Below, in pieces: positions 1 to 12,362 of a DNA stretch of 64,000 nt. The notes under the pieces were generated by a model. The model did no database searches, was not told where the DNA came from, and was given only the letters and a program-made list of their open reading frames with translations. Source of the stretch: Struthio camelus (Eukaryota; Chordata; Aves; Struthioniformes; Struthionidae). The stretch is from positions 138,946,264-139,010,263 of the forward strand of contig NC_090943.1 in assembly GCF_040807025.1 (NCBI RefSeq), in the 5' to 3' direction. Positions within the stretch are counted from its first letter, which is position 1; the number at the start of each line of letters is the position of its first letter. Made by a program: the position numbers and the translations under genes.

Positions 1-717
1 ATGTTATTAAATACCAGGGAAAATAAAACATATTTCAAGGAAAATAATAATTCCATGAATGTTTCTTTCTTAGTATCTGTCCTAATACAGTGCAAAGCTG
101 AAAAGGTTTGACAGTGCCAGCAGCATGTCTAAAGGGGATTGGTTTGCTTTGGCTGTGTGCATGCTCGCGTCTGTGCGAATACTGAGGATTGTGTCTTTCT
201 GTATTTAGTATTTCTGTATTCTATTTTGTCCTTTGTTCACGTAAAGTCTATATTATATTCTAGCTACTTTTGTGTAGATTTTTTGTGGATGCTAAACCCT
301 CCTGTTTCTGAGTATTAGAATGAGTATGAGAAGGGCTATTTAGAGTACTTATTTTCTTCTCTAACATTCTTAGATGAAGTAATATGCTTTTTTCCCCACA
401 TTTTCCCTGGTTTAAGTCTGTCTAGTCCATGTCTGATTTCTAAGGGCTCCACAGATCAAATCTTCAGCATCATATACATAACCATGCTCTTATTCTTTGT
501 CGGGTATCCAAAGGCAACACCTCATCTAAGCCATGCACCTTTGGCTTGGCGTTCAGTTGCACATCTGTGTGGCTGTGCTTTGAAGGTCTGTAACTCCTGT
601 GTAACCATCCCTTTTTGGGTTCCTTTTGCTTTGACTCCTCCAAACTATGAATGAGCCAGCTACGGGTCCTTCATTTTTTTGTGAAGGTTTCCTAAGGATT
701 ACTCTCTATATCTGTTA
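1..717. other. AT-rich non-coding flank, nothing recognised
   Basis: No long reading frame, RNA gene or repeat that I recognise. The sequence ends where the CR1 3' tail of copy 1 begins. Confidence 0.6.
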
Positions 718-1850
718 CAGAATCACATAGAATCACAGAATGATTGAGGTTGGAAGGGACCTCTGGAGAGCAACTAGTCCAATCCCCCCCTGCTCAGGCA
801 CGGTCTTCTAGAGCATATTGCCCAGGATCACATCCAGACGCGTTTTGAATATCTCCAGGGAAGGAGACTCCACTACCTCTCTGGGCAACCCCTTCCAGTG
901 CTCTGTCTCCCTCACAGTGAAGAAGTTTTTCCTCAGGTTCAGACGGAACTGCCTGTGGTTCAGTTTCTGCCCCGTTGCCTCTTGTCCTGTTGCTGGGCAC
1001 CACGGAGAAGAGGCTGGCCTCATCCTCTTGACACTCCCCCTTCAGATATTTGTACATGTTGATCAGATCACCTCTCAGTCTTCTCTTCTCCAGGCTGAAC
1101 AGGCCCAGCTCCCTCAGCCTTTCTTCACAGGAGAGATGCTCCAGTCCCCTCATCATCTTTGTCGCCCTCCGCTGGACTCTCTCCAGTAGTGCCAGGTCTC
1201 TCTTGTAGTGGGGAGCCCAGCACTGGACACAGGACTCCAGGTGAGGCCTCCCCAGGGCTGAGGAGAGGGGCAGGGTCACCTCCCTCCACCTGCTGGCAAC
1301 ACTCTGCCTAATGCACCCCCAGGAGACCATTGGCCTTCTTGGCCACAAGGCCACACTGCTGGCTCATGCTTAACTTCTTGTCCGCCAGCACTCCCAGGTC
1401 CTTCTCGGCAGAGCTACTTTCCAGCAGGTCATCCCCCAACCTGTCCTGGGGAATGGGGTTATTGTTCCCCAGGGGCAGGACCTTGCACTTGCCTTTGTTG
1501 AACTTCATGAGGTTCCTCTCTGCCCACCTCTCCAGCCTGTCCAGGTCCCTCGGAATGGCAGTATAGCTCAGGTGTGTCAGCCACTCCCCCCAGTTTAGTA
1601 TCATCAGAAAACTTGCTGAGGGTGCACTCTATGCCTTCATGCAGGTCACTGATGAATACATTGAACAAGACTGGACTCAGGACTGACCCCTGGGGGACAC
1701 CACTAGCCACAGGCCTCCAACTTGACTCTGTGCCACTGACCACAACCCTCTGAGCTCAGCCATCCAGCCCGTTCTCCATCCACCTCACCATGAGTGCATC
1801 TAGCCCACACTTCCTGAGTTTACCTACAAGGATGTGATGGGAAACAGTGT
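718..1850 (-). mobile_element. CR1 LINE copy 1, 5'-truncated
   Basis: The left edge reads, on the minus strand, as the typical avian CR1 3' end: the motif GGTTGGAAGGGACCTCTGGA (plus-strand orientation) follows two imperfect octamers of the CAGAATCA type. Going right, the element runs through the C-terminal region and back into the reverse transcriptase (the FADD-like box reads FSDD here). It stops abruptly after gggaaacagtgt near 1850, where copies 2b and 4 continue. The 5' truncation, with only about 1.13 kb retained, is normal for CR1. It shares the derived 3' sequence type of copy 3 and differs from copy 2b. Family assignment is secure; the exact subfamily is not assigned. Confidence 0.95.
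794..1743 (-). pseudogene. CR1 ORF2 remnant: reverse transcriptase end and C-terminal domain
   Basis: Two overlapping frames on the minus strand carry CR1 ORF2. Positions 1459-1743 encode the RT part with [16 protein letters not shown] (motif B) and [10 protein letters not shown] (motif C, with Ser where the other copies have Ala). Positions 794-1354 encode the C-terminal part with [20 protein letters not shown] and [20 protein letters not shown]. The two parts lie in different frames because of a one-base G gain near 1318-1323, in the run read as ctcctgggggtgcat on the minus strand. The same gain is present in copy 3. A second frame change near 970-980 separates off the last 70 or so codons. 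In working CR1 elements this protein primes reverse transcription at the target site; this copy cannot make it. Confidence 0.9.
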
Positions 1851-4800
1851 TAGTGCATAGCCCCTGTAGCTCAGAGATAGCTCAGAGCACAGTAACTCCT
1901 GAGAGTCCTTTCTGTCGGTAACATAAAGTCTTGAGAAGGTAGGATGGGTGAATGAATGTGTACGATATGTATGAAAATGGATGCCAGTAACTTCCATGTT
2001 GTCCTTATGTGTAGAATATTATTTCCATCTTTTATAAAACAAGAATGGGTGTCCACAATACTGTTTGTTATCAAAACATCCTGTTCAAAATGTATAACAT
2101 CTGACATGATGCACAGAATATATTATGTATCATTTTAAATAAACTGGCAATAAAAAATGCTAAAGATTTGCTGCTAGCAGAAGATCTCATTCTGTGTTAA
2201 ATTGATTTTGATTTTATTGTTCTGCAATTACAAATAAAAGATTATATTCCTTCTGTGTTTACAAGCTCCAGCTTATCAGAATTAAATAACAAATGTATCC
2301 ACTGACAAAATTAAATCTTTCTCCTTGAATTTATTGCAACGTTATTTTCTAAAAGAATCAAGGAGGCTAAACTAATTTGTTTGTGATCAGACTCAATATG
2401 AGTATGTTCAGTGATTCTGGATATTATTTCCAAGCAGAGTAGTATAAAACTAATAAGCATGTATGAACACTTTTTATATATGTAAACTGCCTGTAATCTC
2501 TTATTAGCATTTTGTAGGCATTGGTTATTTCTGGATAAGTAGTAAAGATTTTAAAATAAGAAAATAGTTTTGTTTTCTCCTTTAATTTTTAATTTTTTTT
2601 TCTTTTTTGGCAGTGCACTATAGACATTCTGAATCCCAACTCAGTGTATTCACCTTGTAGAATTCAGCCTATGCCACTGATATGATATTTTGGAAGATTT
2701 GATGGGGTTCTGGGTATTGGTTATTAATTACAGACTGACACCCCAGCAATGGTAGCAAGGGGTAACTGAAAATTGTTCTTACATCCCAGAATGTAACAAA
2801 TTATTAGGTTTTCCTTGTCTTAGGGATTTGTGATTGGGGCTGTCAAAGGAAAATGCTGTTTCAAGGGTGATACTAAAGTATCTCTCTAAGTTCGATAAAT
2901 ACATTCATCTCACAAAGGATTGTTAACAACTTAATGTTTGGCATGATGCTTCTGCTTTAAAAAGCAGATCTTTAGGGCTGTTAGATACTTCAGTCTGCTT
3001 CTACTTTAGGTCTTTATATGTTAATCATGTAGGAAGAGCAAAAGAGAATTGAAATTGATTTTTAAATTTGAAGCTCTCTTTTGGTATGTCTTCCCAATAT
3101 CTTGACAGGCCGATGAGGCAAACATGGGCATTCTGAATAACAAGTAACAAGCTTGTTAAAAAGTTTATTACAAGATTTTTAGTGGCACTGATGACAAGTG
3201 AGCTAAAATTGAACTATACTGAAGAGCTCCTAACAACTATCTTCAGCGGGGAAAACATTGTACATAATTGGCAATATACTTAGATCCTTGGAAGATGCTG
3301 TTACACAATTTTAAGAAACATGAAGACAACAGGGATGGATTAGTTAAGTATATTCTGATCCAGGAATCAGCCCAGAGGATATTTTCCAGTTCCTTTTTCA
3401 GCTCTTCATAAATCATTCAAAGAATCAGTCATCGTTTTCCCTGTGGAGTCTTCCAGACAATTATTCTCCTGTTTTAAAAAGATTTCTAATATGAAACTTA
3501 TATATTTCTTTGCCAATTATTTTTTTAGTTTACCCTGTTTAAAGTAAGTCCATCTTTAACTTGCCATTTTTAGGTACTTTCAGTCTTTGAAGACGGCTTC
3601 TCCAAGCACTTCTTAGTAGTTGAAATACTCCCTTCAGCATCTATTTTGTCAGACTGTTGTTTCTTTTAGTCTTTCTTCAAGCATCAGCCCACTACCTTAA
3701 GTAACATCAGCTGTGATTCAACTCTGAAGTTCAGCAAATAGATTTCAATACTCTAGTTTTCTTATCATTTAGGCTTTTTAGTTCCTTAATTTGTGGTGTA
3801 AGGCCTCAAAACAAGATGCAAATCAAAATTGTACCCATTCTTTTGTGGTGTGAACACTAGTAATTTAAATTCATTTTTACTGAGTCTGCTAGCTCTCTTT
3901 GCGTTTCTGTGTTGTGTTTCTATCACTAGCTTTCTTGAGAGCAAGACCAGACACACAGTCATCAAAAATTCAAGGTAGCTGATATTGTGCAGACAAGCTC
4001 TCATTGCCGGGATTTCTGGATGTACCGCTCACACAGTAGTTTCCAGATTGCTCTGACATCTGTTTCTGTCAAAAGTACAGAAGCTATGATGGCATATGTA
4101 ATAGTACATAACACCCGATGTGGGACTCTTCTTCAACTGGTTTTGAACAGATCCTTAACCCCATGTGTGAAAATGGTTTTAACATACCCCGATGTTTAAA
4201 TCACACATCTTTGTATAGTGGTTATACTCTTCCATAGTCGAGGCTTATTTCAATAGAAATGATTGATATAGAGACAACAAAGCTTGATGACAGATACAGT
4301 CATACACTCATGCAGTGGGGCCAATTTTTAGACTGTGATTTGGTTAAGACAATGGCTGCTTTGAGTATGTCTTTTTTTGCTGTTTAGTCATGTAGCATAG
4401 CACATACTAATTATTTTCCCATTATTACTCCTCATGATGTTCCCCAAGAAACAAATTCAAAATACTTGTCCTGTGTTTGCTCAAGACAGTTCGCAGCAGT
4501 GGGATACCCTCTCTCATATTGAACTCAGCTTGCATGAGGAAGCCAATTAACCATCTGACAACACGTATTGATGCTTCTAGTGTGTGTGGAAGCTCTGAGA
4601 GAGAATCAAAAGATCTAAGAGATAAAACTACTCAGTACAGCCTCCTCAGAGTAGATCTTCATTGCCAGTCCAGAAAGCACTTACTGCTGTTCATCACAGG
4701 CTTGCCAACTGAACGTGTGAAAGAGGAAAATGAAAGTGCTGTACCACGCTTTTAACAGGAGACTAAAGAGGAAACGAGAAGTTCGGTGTAACTGCTTTGC

Positions 4801-7800
4801 ACATGCTGTGGTTTTACAGGCATAACCACATAGCGAGGGAATGCTGAAAATGAACTCACACTGAGATGGAGACATTGACTATAAGGCAGCCAGAAAGATT
4901 GATTGGGCGATACCACATTGAGTCATTCGCTACCCAAGACGCTTGGTGAGCATGGCATGAAGCTAATGGGAAAAGGTTATAAACCCAGGCTAAATGCTGG
5001 ATATATTCATTCATTTACAACAAATATTTTTAGGTTTTGTCACCTGCTGATCAATCTTGTTCTGCTGGATGAATAAGATTTTTGGAGAAACAGCGCACAG
5101 TCACCTTTTAATTCACAAGGTCTTGTTTGTAACATCCTGCATAGTTAAGGAAGGAGGCATTGATTGATCCTGTCCTATGCAATTTGTTTGGTGTGGCTGG
5201 TAAAATCAGAGTGTCTTCTTAGCTCCTGAATCTTCAGCTGGCAGAAAGGCTTTATGCTATGGCACACTCTGCCCTGGATCTGGCAGCTGCAAATATGCAG
5301 AGGGGGTGTGATCATTGGATCCCACCCTATGGTGACTTCTGGGCTTCTTTAACTAAACTTCAGTTGAGAAGTTTGCAATCTTCAAAATGAGATTAAAGAC
5401 ACAAAAAATGGAGAGAAGTTGAACAGGTGAGTACTTGTTAAAATGTATGTATGGTGTTATATATGACAATTCATGTGGTATTTTAATTTTTCAGCACCAG
5501 CAGTAACAAGATGTTTTAAAATGGTTTTACAATTTTACTGCTTCCTCTAAAATATGAGCCACAAAAAATCCTTTTTTCTTTCTATATATTTTCTTAGAAA
5601 TTTTTTGATTAAACAGGAGCAATAAAAATATTTATTTTATTCCATGTATTTCCTTTCCTCTCCCTCTTTCCCTCAAGTTCTTAAATGCTTTTTGTTCTTC
5701 TCTTTGATGTTTGACATTTACGAATCTTATTTGCTTTTATTCTTTAGGTGTTCCACTTTCATCTTTTCTCTTACTCTGAATAATCTCTTTTATCCCCTTT
5801 GCTCACTCTCTGTCTTTTACTTAATTTGCTGTTCGCCTCCTTCAAAATGCAGACATAACCATATTTTTGTGCTTAAATCAAATTTTCAATCCCATAGCCT
5901 GTTTTTAAATAAATAAATAAAATAAGGAGCAAAGATATTAGTTTGTTTCATCAGGAGACAATGACATACTTTTCACCTAGCTGCACATTAATATGTATTT
6001 GTTAGTATATTGTTCCTGTATTTCATTTTCCAGTCTCATTTTTGCTATTTGGTTCTTATCTCCTTCCCTCCTTAATATGAGGATTAGGATTAGCTTTGCA
6101 ACATCTCTTTTTAGTGGTGGAAGAAGACTGTTTTTGTTGCGTAATATAAATAATTATTGAAATATAATCCAAATTTATAGCTGATATTGATTGTTTTAAA
6201 AATTGAAAGCCTTTGCTTCAGGATACCGGTGGCTGAAAATGACTTGCTATAAGAGGAGAAGGAGATAAAATCAAGTTTAGAACATAGTTTGTTACAAAAA
6301 TGAAGGCAAACAATTCATATAATTTAGAAAAAATTTGTCAAAGAAGATAAAGGCAGAATACACTTTTATGAAGTTCCACGTAATCCTAAAATAGTTGATT
6401 AACAAGTCTGTCATGTAAGTTGCTACTAGAGGTGCATTTGTGAGAAGTGCTCTGTTGAAATATTTCTAGAGAAGATATTGCTCTGGATTATCCATTTCAG
6501 TAAAGTTCCTTTCACCTCCAGAAGCATGAAGCGACTTGCAATCTCTCCATGAACCTTCATGTGAGATGGATCAGTCTGTTAAGTTCTGCTTTCACCTTAG
6601 CATTGTATTGTAGGGTCTCTCCTCTCCTCTGCTCTCCTTTTTTGTAAACTGATGCTTTTATGAATGCACAAGCCAAGACTAACTTACTGTTTCTATTAAA
6701 ATGAACATACCCTCCACCTCTCCCCATCCAGCAGTATTTTGGTAGCCTTTTATGGACTACAACATCTGTTCCTATATCTGCCTTAGGATCTATATTTTTG
6801 GTTAAGACTTCCTAGTCTCTAACCTTCAGGTCTGTACGTAAGATACTGCCATTAAAAGATGCAGGTCTTCTAAAGACAGTTGGGGTCTAAAAAAGGAAGG
6901 GGAAACTTTCTTTCCAGTTTTGAAAATTGAAAATGTTACATCTGTATGTTATAGCGTGCCTATGCGTGATGGGTCCCATCCTGTCTGGGAACAGACAGGA
7001 AAGGGAAAAGATTAAACCTATCTAGGCCCCTTGGAAGAATTGAAATTGTTATAGAAGCTATACCAGTCCAATAAAAGGCAAGAAAAGGCTTGCATGAAAG
7101 CTGAAACCCTAAGTGCTGCTTTGCTGTGATAGCAACAGTAGGTCAGCCTGAGAGACCTTTCTCATATAATCTTAATGTAATTAGGTTAAATATTGATTTT
7201 CTTTCACTTCTCCCATGTCTTTCATTAACATTTGAAACTCCACTGTCTCTTTTGGATGCTATAAATAGGTGTTTGTGCTGGCATTTTTCCTAAGGTGGCT
7301 TGAGTTATGTGCAGTTCAAGGTTACTGGAGGAACAATATGGTACCCTTCACTCACACTGTGGTGAATCTGTAAACTAGATCCCTAAAAACACCTCGACAA
7401 ATACTTCCTCTCCCCAGTACTTCTCCAGTCCACCTAAAAGGTAACAGCAGGTCCTAAGTTTAGCTATCAGGCCAAGTTGTGTGCTGACTGCATGGGGTGA
7501 AGGTAAGCACCGGCGTGCTCCAGTGCTGCTGTTGGTGGCAGTGAAGTAACTTTTATATCAGAGTGGCTACCTAGTGAGAATATTAACATTCATTTGTAAT
7601 ACTGTGATTAGAACATTAAGAAGATTTTCAGAGATCGTAAGACATGAAAAATACATTTTTTCATGAACTAGTTGTTTTATTTGTACAGTGCATTACTATT
7701 CATTCAATTGTGCCCATTACAATATTTTTCAATTCAAGAAAAGTGAAAATTAAGTTATGAAAAAATCAGTCTAGTTATGAATTTCTAACATATTTTACAT

Positions 7801-7976
7801 GATATTTTGTAGACTATATGGCACGCCACTGAACATCAGCTTGTCGCCTGCACTTAAGGCAGAAAATATAATTCCTGGCTCAAGATTGTGAACAACTCAG
7901 ATGTGTCCGTCTGTAATGCAGTTTCAGTATCTTAAGGATGGAGACAGGTAATCAACTTTATGATATTATAAAGTTA
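1851..7976. other. AT-rich DNA without recognisable genes
   Basis: About 6 kb in which I find no protein-like reading frame, RNA gene or recognised repeat. There is a short (AAAT)n run at 5906-5922. A strong isolated splice-donor match (aacag|gtgagt) lies at 5427/5428, but all frames upstream of it carry stops within about 60 bases. A TATA-like TTATAAA stands near 4977. Neither is enough for a gene call. Confidence 0.5.
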
Positions 7977-8092
7977 ACTATATTTATATATATATATATA
8001 TATAAAAATACATATTATATATATATATATATATATGCTATTAACTGTACTATTAACTATACTATTTATATATATACTATTAACTATATTTA
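7977..8092. repeat. TA-rich simple repeat with palindromic potential
   Basis: Two (TA)n blocks of about 20 and 23 bases (7985-8004 and 8014-8036) flank a short AT spacer. They are followed by imperfect copies of an actattaacta unit. The whole tract is self-complementary and could fold into a hairpin or cruciform. Such tracts are usually length-polymorphic. Confidence 0.9.
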
Positions 8093-11000
8093 GGCCTTTT
8101 TGATTTTCATTCTTTAGAACATAAAAATACTGACTTCTGGACCTGCCACCTCATGTGTGCAGTGGGCAGCAGAAGCAGTTATGATCCACTGCATATTTCC
8201 TTCTTATGCTCCTTCCTAATGCTAAATTTCTGTGTTTGCTCCTTTAAGGTGAAAACTGTACACTCAAAATGTTGAAAATAAAGTATCAGCCTCTTTCTTG
8301 CCAGGTATCCCAGTGGATTCAAGGTGAACATATGAAGAAATCACTCCTCATTCCTGAATTGTTGATTAAGTTGGACCATGAAGTCTATAGATAAGTGCAA
8401 GTGCTCCAGGCTACAGTGAGAGAGTGCAAGGAAATCATAGTGGCAAGATGCATGCGTGACTTGCAGTGGGATTTTAAGTATTAAAAGTGATTAAAGTTTT
8501 CCCGTCCCTGTAGGTCGTCATGAGAAAGAAGCATGGAAGGGTAAGTCAGTAATGCAGCTGAATATAAGTGATTATTTTCCTGTCTCACTTCAGGACACAA
8601 AGATTGACATTTTTCCTGCTGATCTAACCAGACTCAATCTTTAAAATCTCTGAAACAGGAACAAATAGGGTATATTATTTATACCATTTATAAAAAATAC
8701 TAAGACTTAAGTGGTAAACTCTAGTTCAGACACCCACTATGTCCTGTCATCTTTTCAATATTTGTTATTGTGCTATAAAATGTGACATAAAGGAGAAAAA
8801 AAAATAAGGCTAATTTTAACAGTGAGCCATGAGACAGAAGAGAAGAGGTGCCTAACCTTTCCTTCTTTGCAGCTATTTATTTATTTTGAGCTAACCTTAT
8901 TAAATCTACACATAGGGATTTTTAATGAGAATATATTGTCACGGTGCTGTTACTGTAGTGAAAAAGTTTCTAATCTAAAAGTTCTTGAAAGATGCTGTAT
9001 GCTGCCATCACACTGTGCAGACTGCATGACTTAGGTAAGCCCAAGAATTTGTGAAGAAATTAACTTTAAAAGCCCTTAAACCAACAATAATTGGAACGCT
9101 TTAGTCCCTTCCTTCCTCAACTGAAGTCTTCTGAAAATATAAGGTAAAATGCTGATAGACAGAAGGTATGACAAACTGTAATATTGTAATGCAGATAATG
9201 AAAGCAGATCTGTTTTTTGCAAATTGATAGTGCTTATTTTGATTCTAGATTTTTGCATGCTGATAGTTTTAACTACTGAAAATCAAAACTATGACAGCAA
9301 TGAACTATTTGAAATACTTTTAACGATAAATAAGGTGTGAAAACTGCAGTTCAAAAATTTATTTCAACATGAGTTATGGCCAAATCATATCTGAAACAAC
9401 TGTGTAAGGTCATACAATCTGCGAAATTGATCTAAGAAATAAGTGGAAGTAATTAAAATAAATTTAGCTGTGAACAAATAATACCCTTTCCAATATTTGT
9501 ATTCTCTATCTGCTTTTATTCTCTGCCTCATTACTGCTGTTCAATACGATGTTTAATTTCCAGGTAGCAGATCTGTGATTGGTTTATTTTACTTATTTCT
9601 CTGTTGCCTACTGACCAAATTTTGGTATGAAACTCCTGGAGTGTTCACCACAGCACAATTTACTGTCTTTGGCTTACTTACTTTGCGACAATTGTACCAA
9701 TATCCAGCCAGCCCAGCCTGATGTCTTCTCAAAAACAAACTATTCTCAGGAACAATCTTGTAAAGATGGATCTGAGAATGTGGTAACACTGCTGCAAATA
9801 TCTGTAATAATCTGCAATGCAAGTAGCAGATGGAATTTCTAAATCTAAAGTAAATATATATTTTTAAAAGCCTGGAATTGTTATTTAATGTTTCTTGTCA
9901 TGTTAATATTACATGTTGTGACAGGATGTGTAGTTAAAAAAGGATGAACTAAGTTTTGAGAAAGTAATTTAACTTTCAAAAGACTGCATTGTTTTGAACA
10001 GGCACTCTCTTAAAAAGGATTGTGTTGACCACTCATGTTACTTACAGCAATATATTAAAAAAGAAAAAGCCTCTGAAAATATTTTTATCTTGCTAACAAA
10101 CTTATGAGAAAGTAGCTAAAGTTTCTCTTCTAAGTATCCTTATTCAAATTTACTTTCAATGTTTATTTCCAGCTTCCAACTATACACCCAATTAAATGTC
10201 CTTAAATATTAACTATAGCTGAAGAAAATTACTTATCATTAACGGCAGTTATTAATTATTGTTGTCTGCAGCTATGATGATTATAGCGTGTATAATATTG
10301 AACAACAATTCAGTAATCACCATTTTGTCCTTTAATGGCAACATAGAGAGAATATAGTATCTGTGCATACTTCAGGACTACAAATGAGCTTTATCCTACC
10401 TTAAGGCCACAGTCTTTGGAACTATATGACCTAGATCAGATTCTTTGTGTTTTAATGCTATGTAATCATCTAGTAATTTTTTTACAGGACAACTCTCAAG
10501 TGTGTTCTTCTGCTAAGTAAGAAGAAAATTAGTCAAGTTGTTTTTGACTTACGGGTCAGTAACCTAAATATGAAGCTATTCAGAAAATACACTGATTGGC
10601 ATAATAAGTACTTAATTTATACAGATTGGAAGGCCTTACAGGGAAATGTAGCTGAAATGGTGCTCTATAGAAGGGAAAAGAAAAGAGAGAATAGCTCTGA
10701 AGCTCAACTATCAGTTAAAAGGCAAGGAGAAATAAAATACGAAGTATCTTGTACTTCAGCTTCTGCAGCTCAAAAAGGTGAGAAGAGAAGGTTTTTTCAT
10801 GAAGCACACGTTCTTCTCCAAACAACTGAAGTTAAGTGTGAGCCTTATGTGGCTCAGTAAGCAAGCATGAAATTCGTGACTAATACTGTGCGAAGTCCAG
10901 AGGTGGTCATCACCAAATCAAGTCCTCTTCTGCAGCCAGAAGAGTTGTGATATTGTCAAGGATTTCCATATCTCTGCAAATCCTATTTCCTTTACAAGGG

Positions 11001-12306
11001 AATCTTTGGCTTAAACAGAGAGCCAACCAAGTAATTTAGTGGGATCAGACCTAGGGGATAGAGAATTTTAATAGATCTGTTCCTGATTTCTCTGATCAGG
11101 TGGTAAAGCTATTCCTAGGAGTTGCAGGTTTGAGGAACAACATGCTGCAATCCCGAGTAAGAAGAGCTTCTCTGAGGCTATATAGGCTATAGGCTGCCCC
11201 AGATTATATTGTAAAAAAACATCTGCCTCACTTGTGGATCATCTGAACGAGTTTAGCCCTCTCCTTAGATGATCTCCCTCTATCCTAGCTGTATTTAATA
11301 TTCTGTGCAGCTGATTTCCCTGGATTTGTTTCACACACCCGTGCAGCCTACCAAATCTGCAAATATCTTCTGTTGTATAAGGAGGGGATTTCATTTTCCT
11401 AACCCTAGCAAAAACAAAGACCTACAGATCTAGAAATTTCTAGTTACAAAGATCTACTGGATCTTCTTTCAGATGGTTTAGAGTGTGGAAGACTGTTACC
11501 CTGATATGAGTACAAATTTCAAAAGATATCTGCAAGGTGTCTTAGAGGGAAATTCTTATCAACCAGTGAGAGAAGCTAGAGCTATTTTAAGCAAAGCAGA
11601 CAAGGGAAACCTTCTGGAGAGAATTTAAAGGTTGGGAAAGTATAAAAGGGAAAACTGAGCCGATCTTGAGCCAACAAGACAGCTTACATGCTGGTGAACT
11701 AGTAAAAGGAGATGTTTTTTATTTATGTTAAAAAATACTTAAAAGGCAAAACAGATTCAAAAGTAACATCTGGGATTATATAGAAAGAGGAAGAAAAAAA
11801 GAAAAAATACATAAAAGGTGGAGGAAAAAAAGAGAAAGAAAACTATTGCATGTCTCTTAATGAGACAAGGTATTGTTTCTGTGTTTGCCCACACCACAAC
11901 GGTCAGATCCCTGATATTTACCTTTAACAATTACATGAAACTTTTGAGCTAAGATCTTAAATTAAATTAAAATATATTTATGCATGCTTCCTTAAGTGGA
12001 AATCACATCTTCTCATTTTTAAGGAAAAGAAAGCAAGTCTGTCAGGATTTCCACTTTTACAGAAGACTGTAAGCTTCCCCTAGACACAGAAAATACAGAA
12101 ATACTCTGTCCATCCCTAATGTCATGCTCTAAGGATTCATCAAATGTAGCAATGTGTAGCAAAATTGTTTGTGGATTTCTCAGTTTTCCATGATATTTCA
12201 GCAGCTATTTATACATGTGTATTAGGATTATTCAACTGTAATCAATTTTGTGAAGTGCTTGAGTTGAGACAGCATTTGAGCCCAGAGATTTTAACCTTTC
12301 TTTTAT

Positions 12307-12308
<2 letters not shown>
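8093..12308. other. AT-rich DNA without recognisable genes
   Basis: No convincing gene. A 27-nt segment at 8514-8540 sits between a fair acceptor (cccgtccctgtag) and a good donor (agg|gtaagt), but it is too short to support. The 96-codon frame at 10570-10860 is Lys/Glu-rich and low in information; I do not recognise it. Confidence 0.45.

Positions 12309-12362
<54 letters not shown>
12309..12362. repeat. (AC)23 microsatellite followed by (AT)4
   Basis: Uninterrupted AC dinucleotides fill 12309-12354 (46 bases) and pass into AT dinucleotides at 12355-12362. A perfect run of this length is likely to vary between individuals. The local reading frame that spells Thr-His repeats is an artefact of the repeat. 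Confidence 0.98.

Noticed and set aside
818-1189. Plus-strand frames across CR1 copy 1, and similar opposite-strand frames in copies 2b, 3 and 4
   Set aside because: They are antisense shadows of CR1 ORF2 and have no independent protein character.
5362-5427. Exon-like segment ending in aacag|gtgagt, with a TATA-like motif upstream near 4977
   Set aside because: All three frames carry stops and the TATA-like motif is common in AT-rich DNA.
8514-8540. 27-nt plus-strand segment between ccctgtag and agg|gtaagt
   Set aside because: Too short; no neighbouring exon with matching phase that I could defend.
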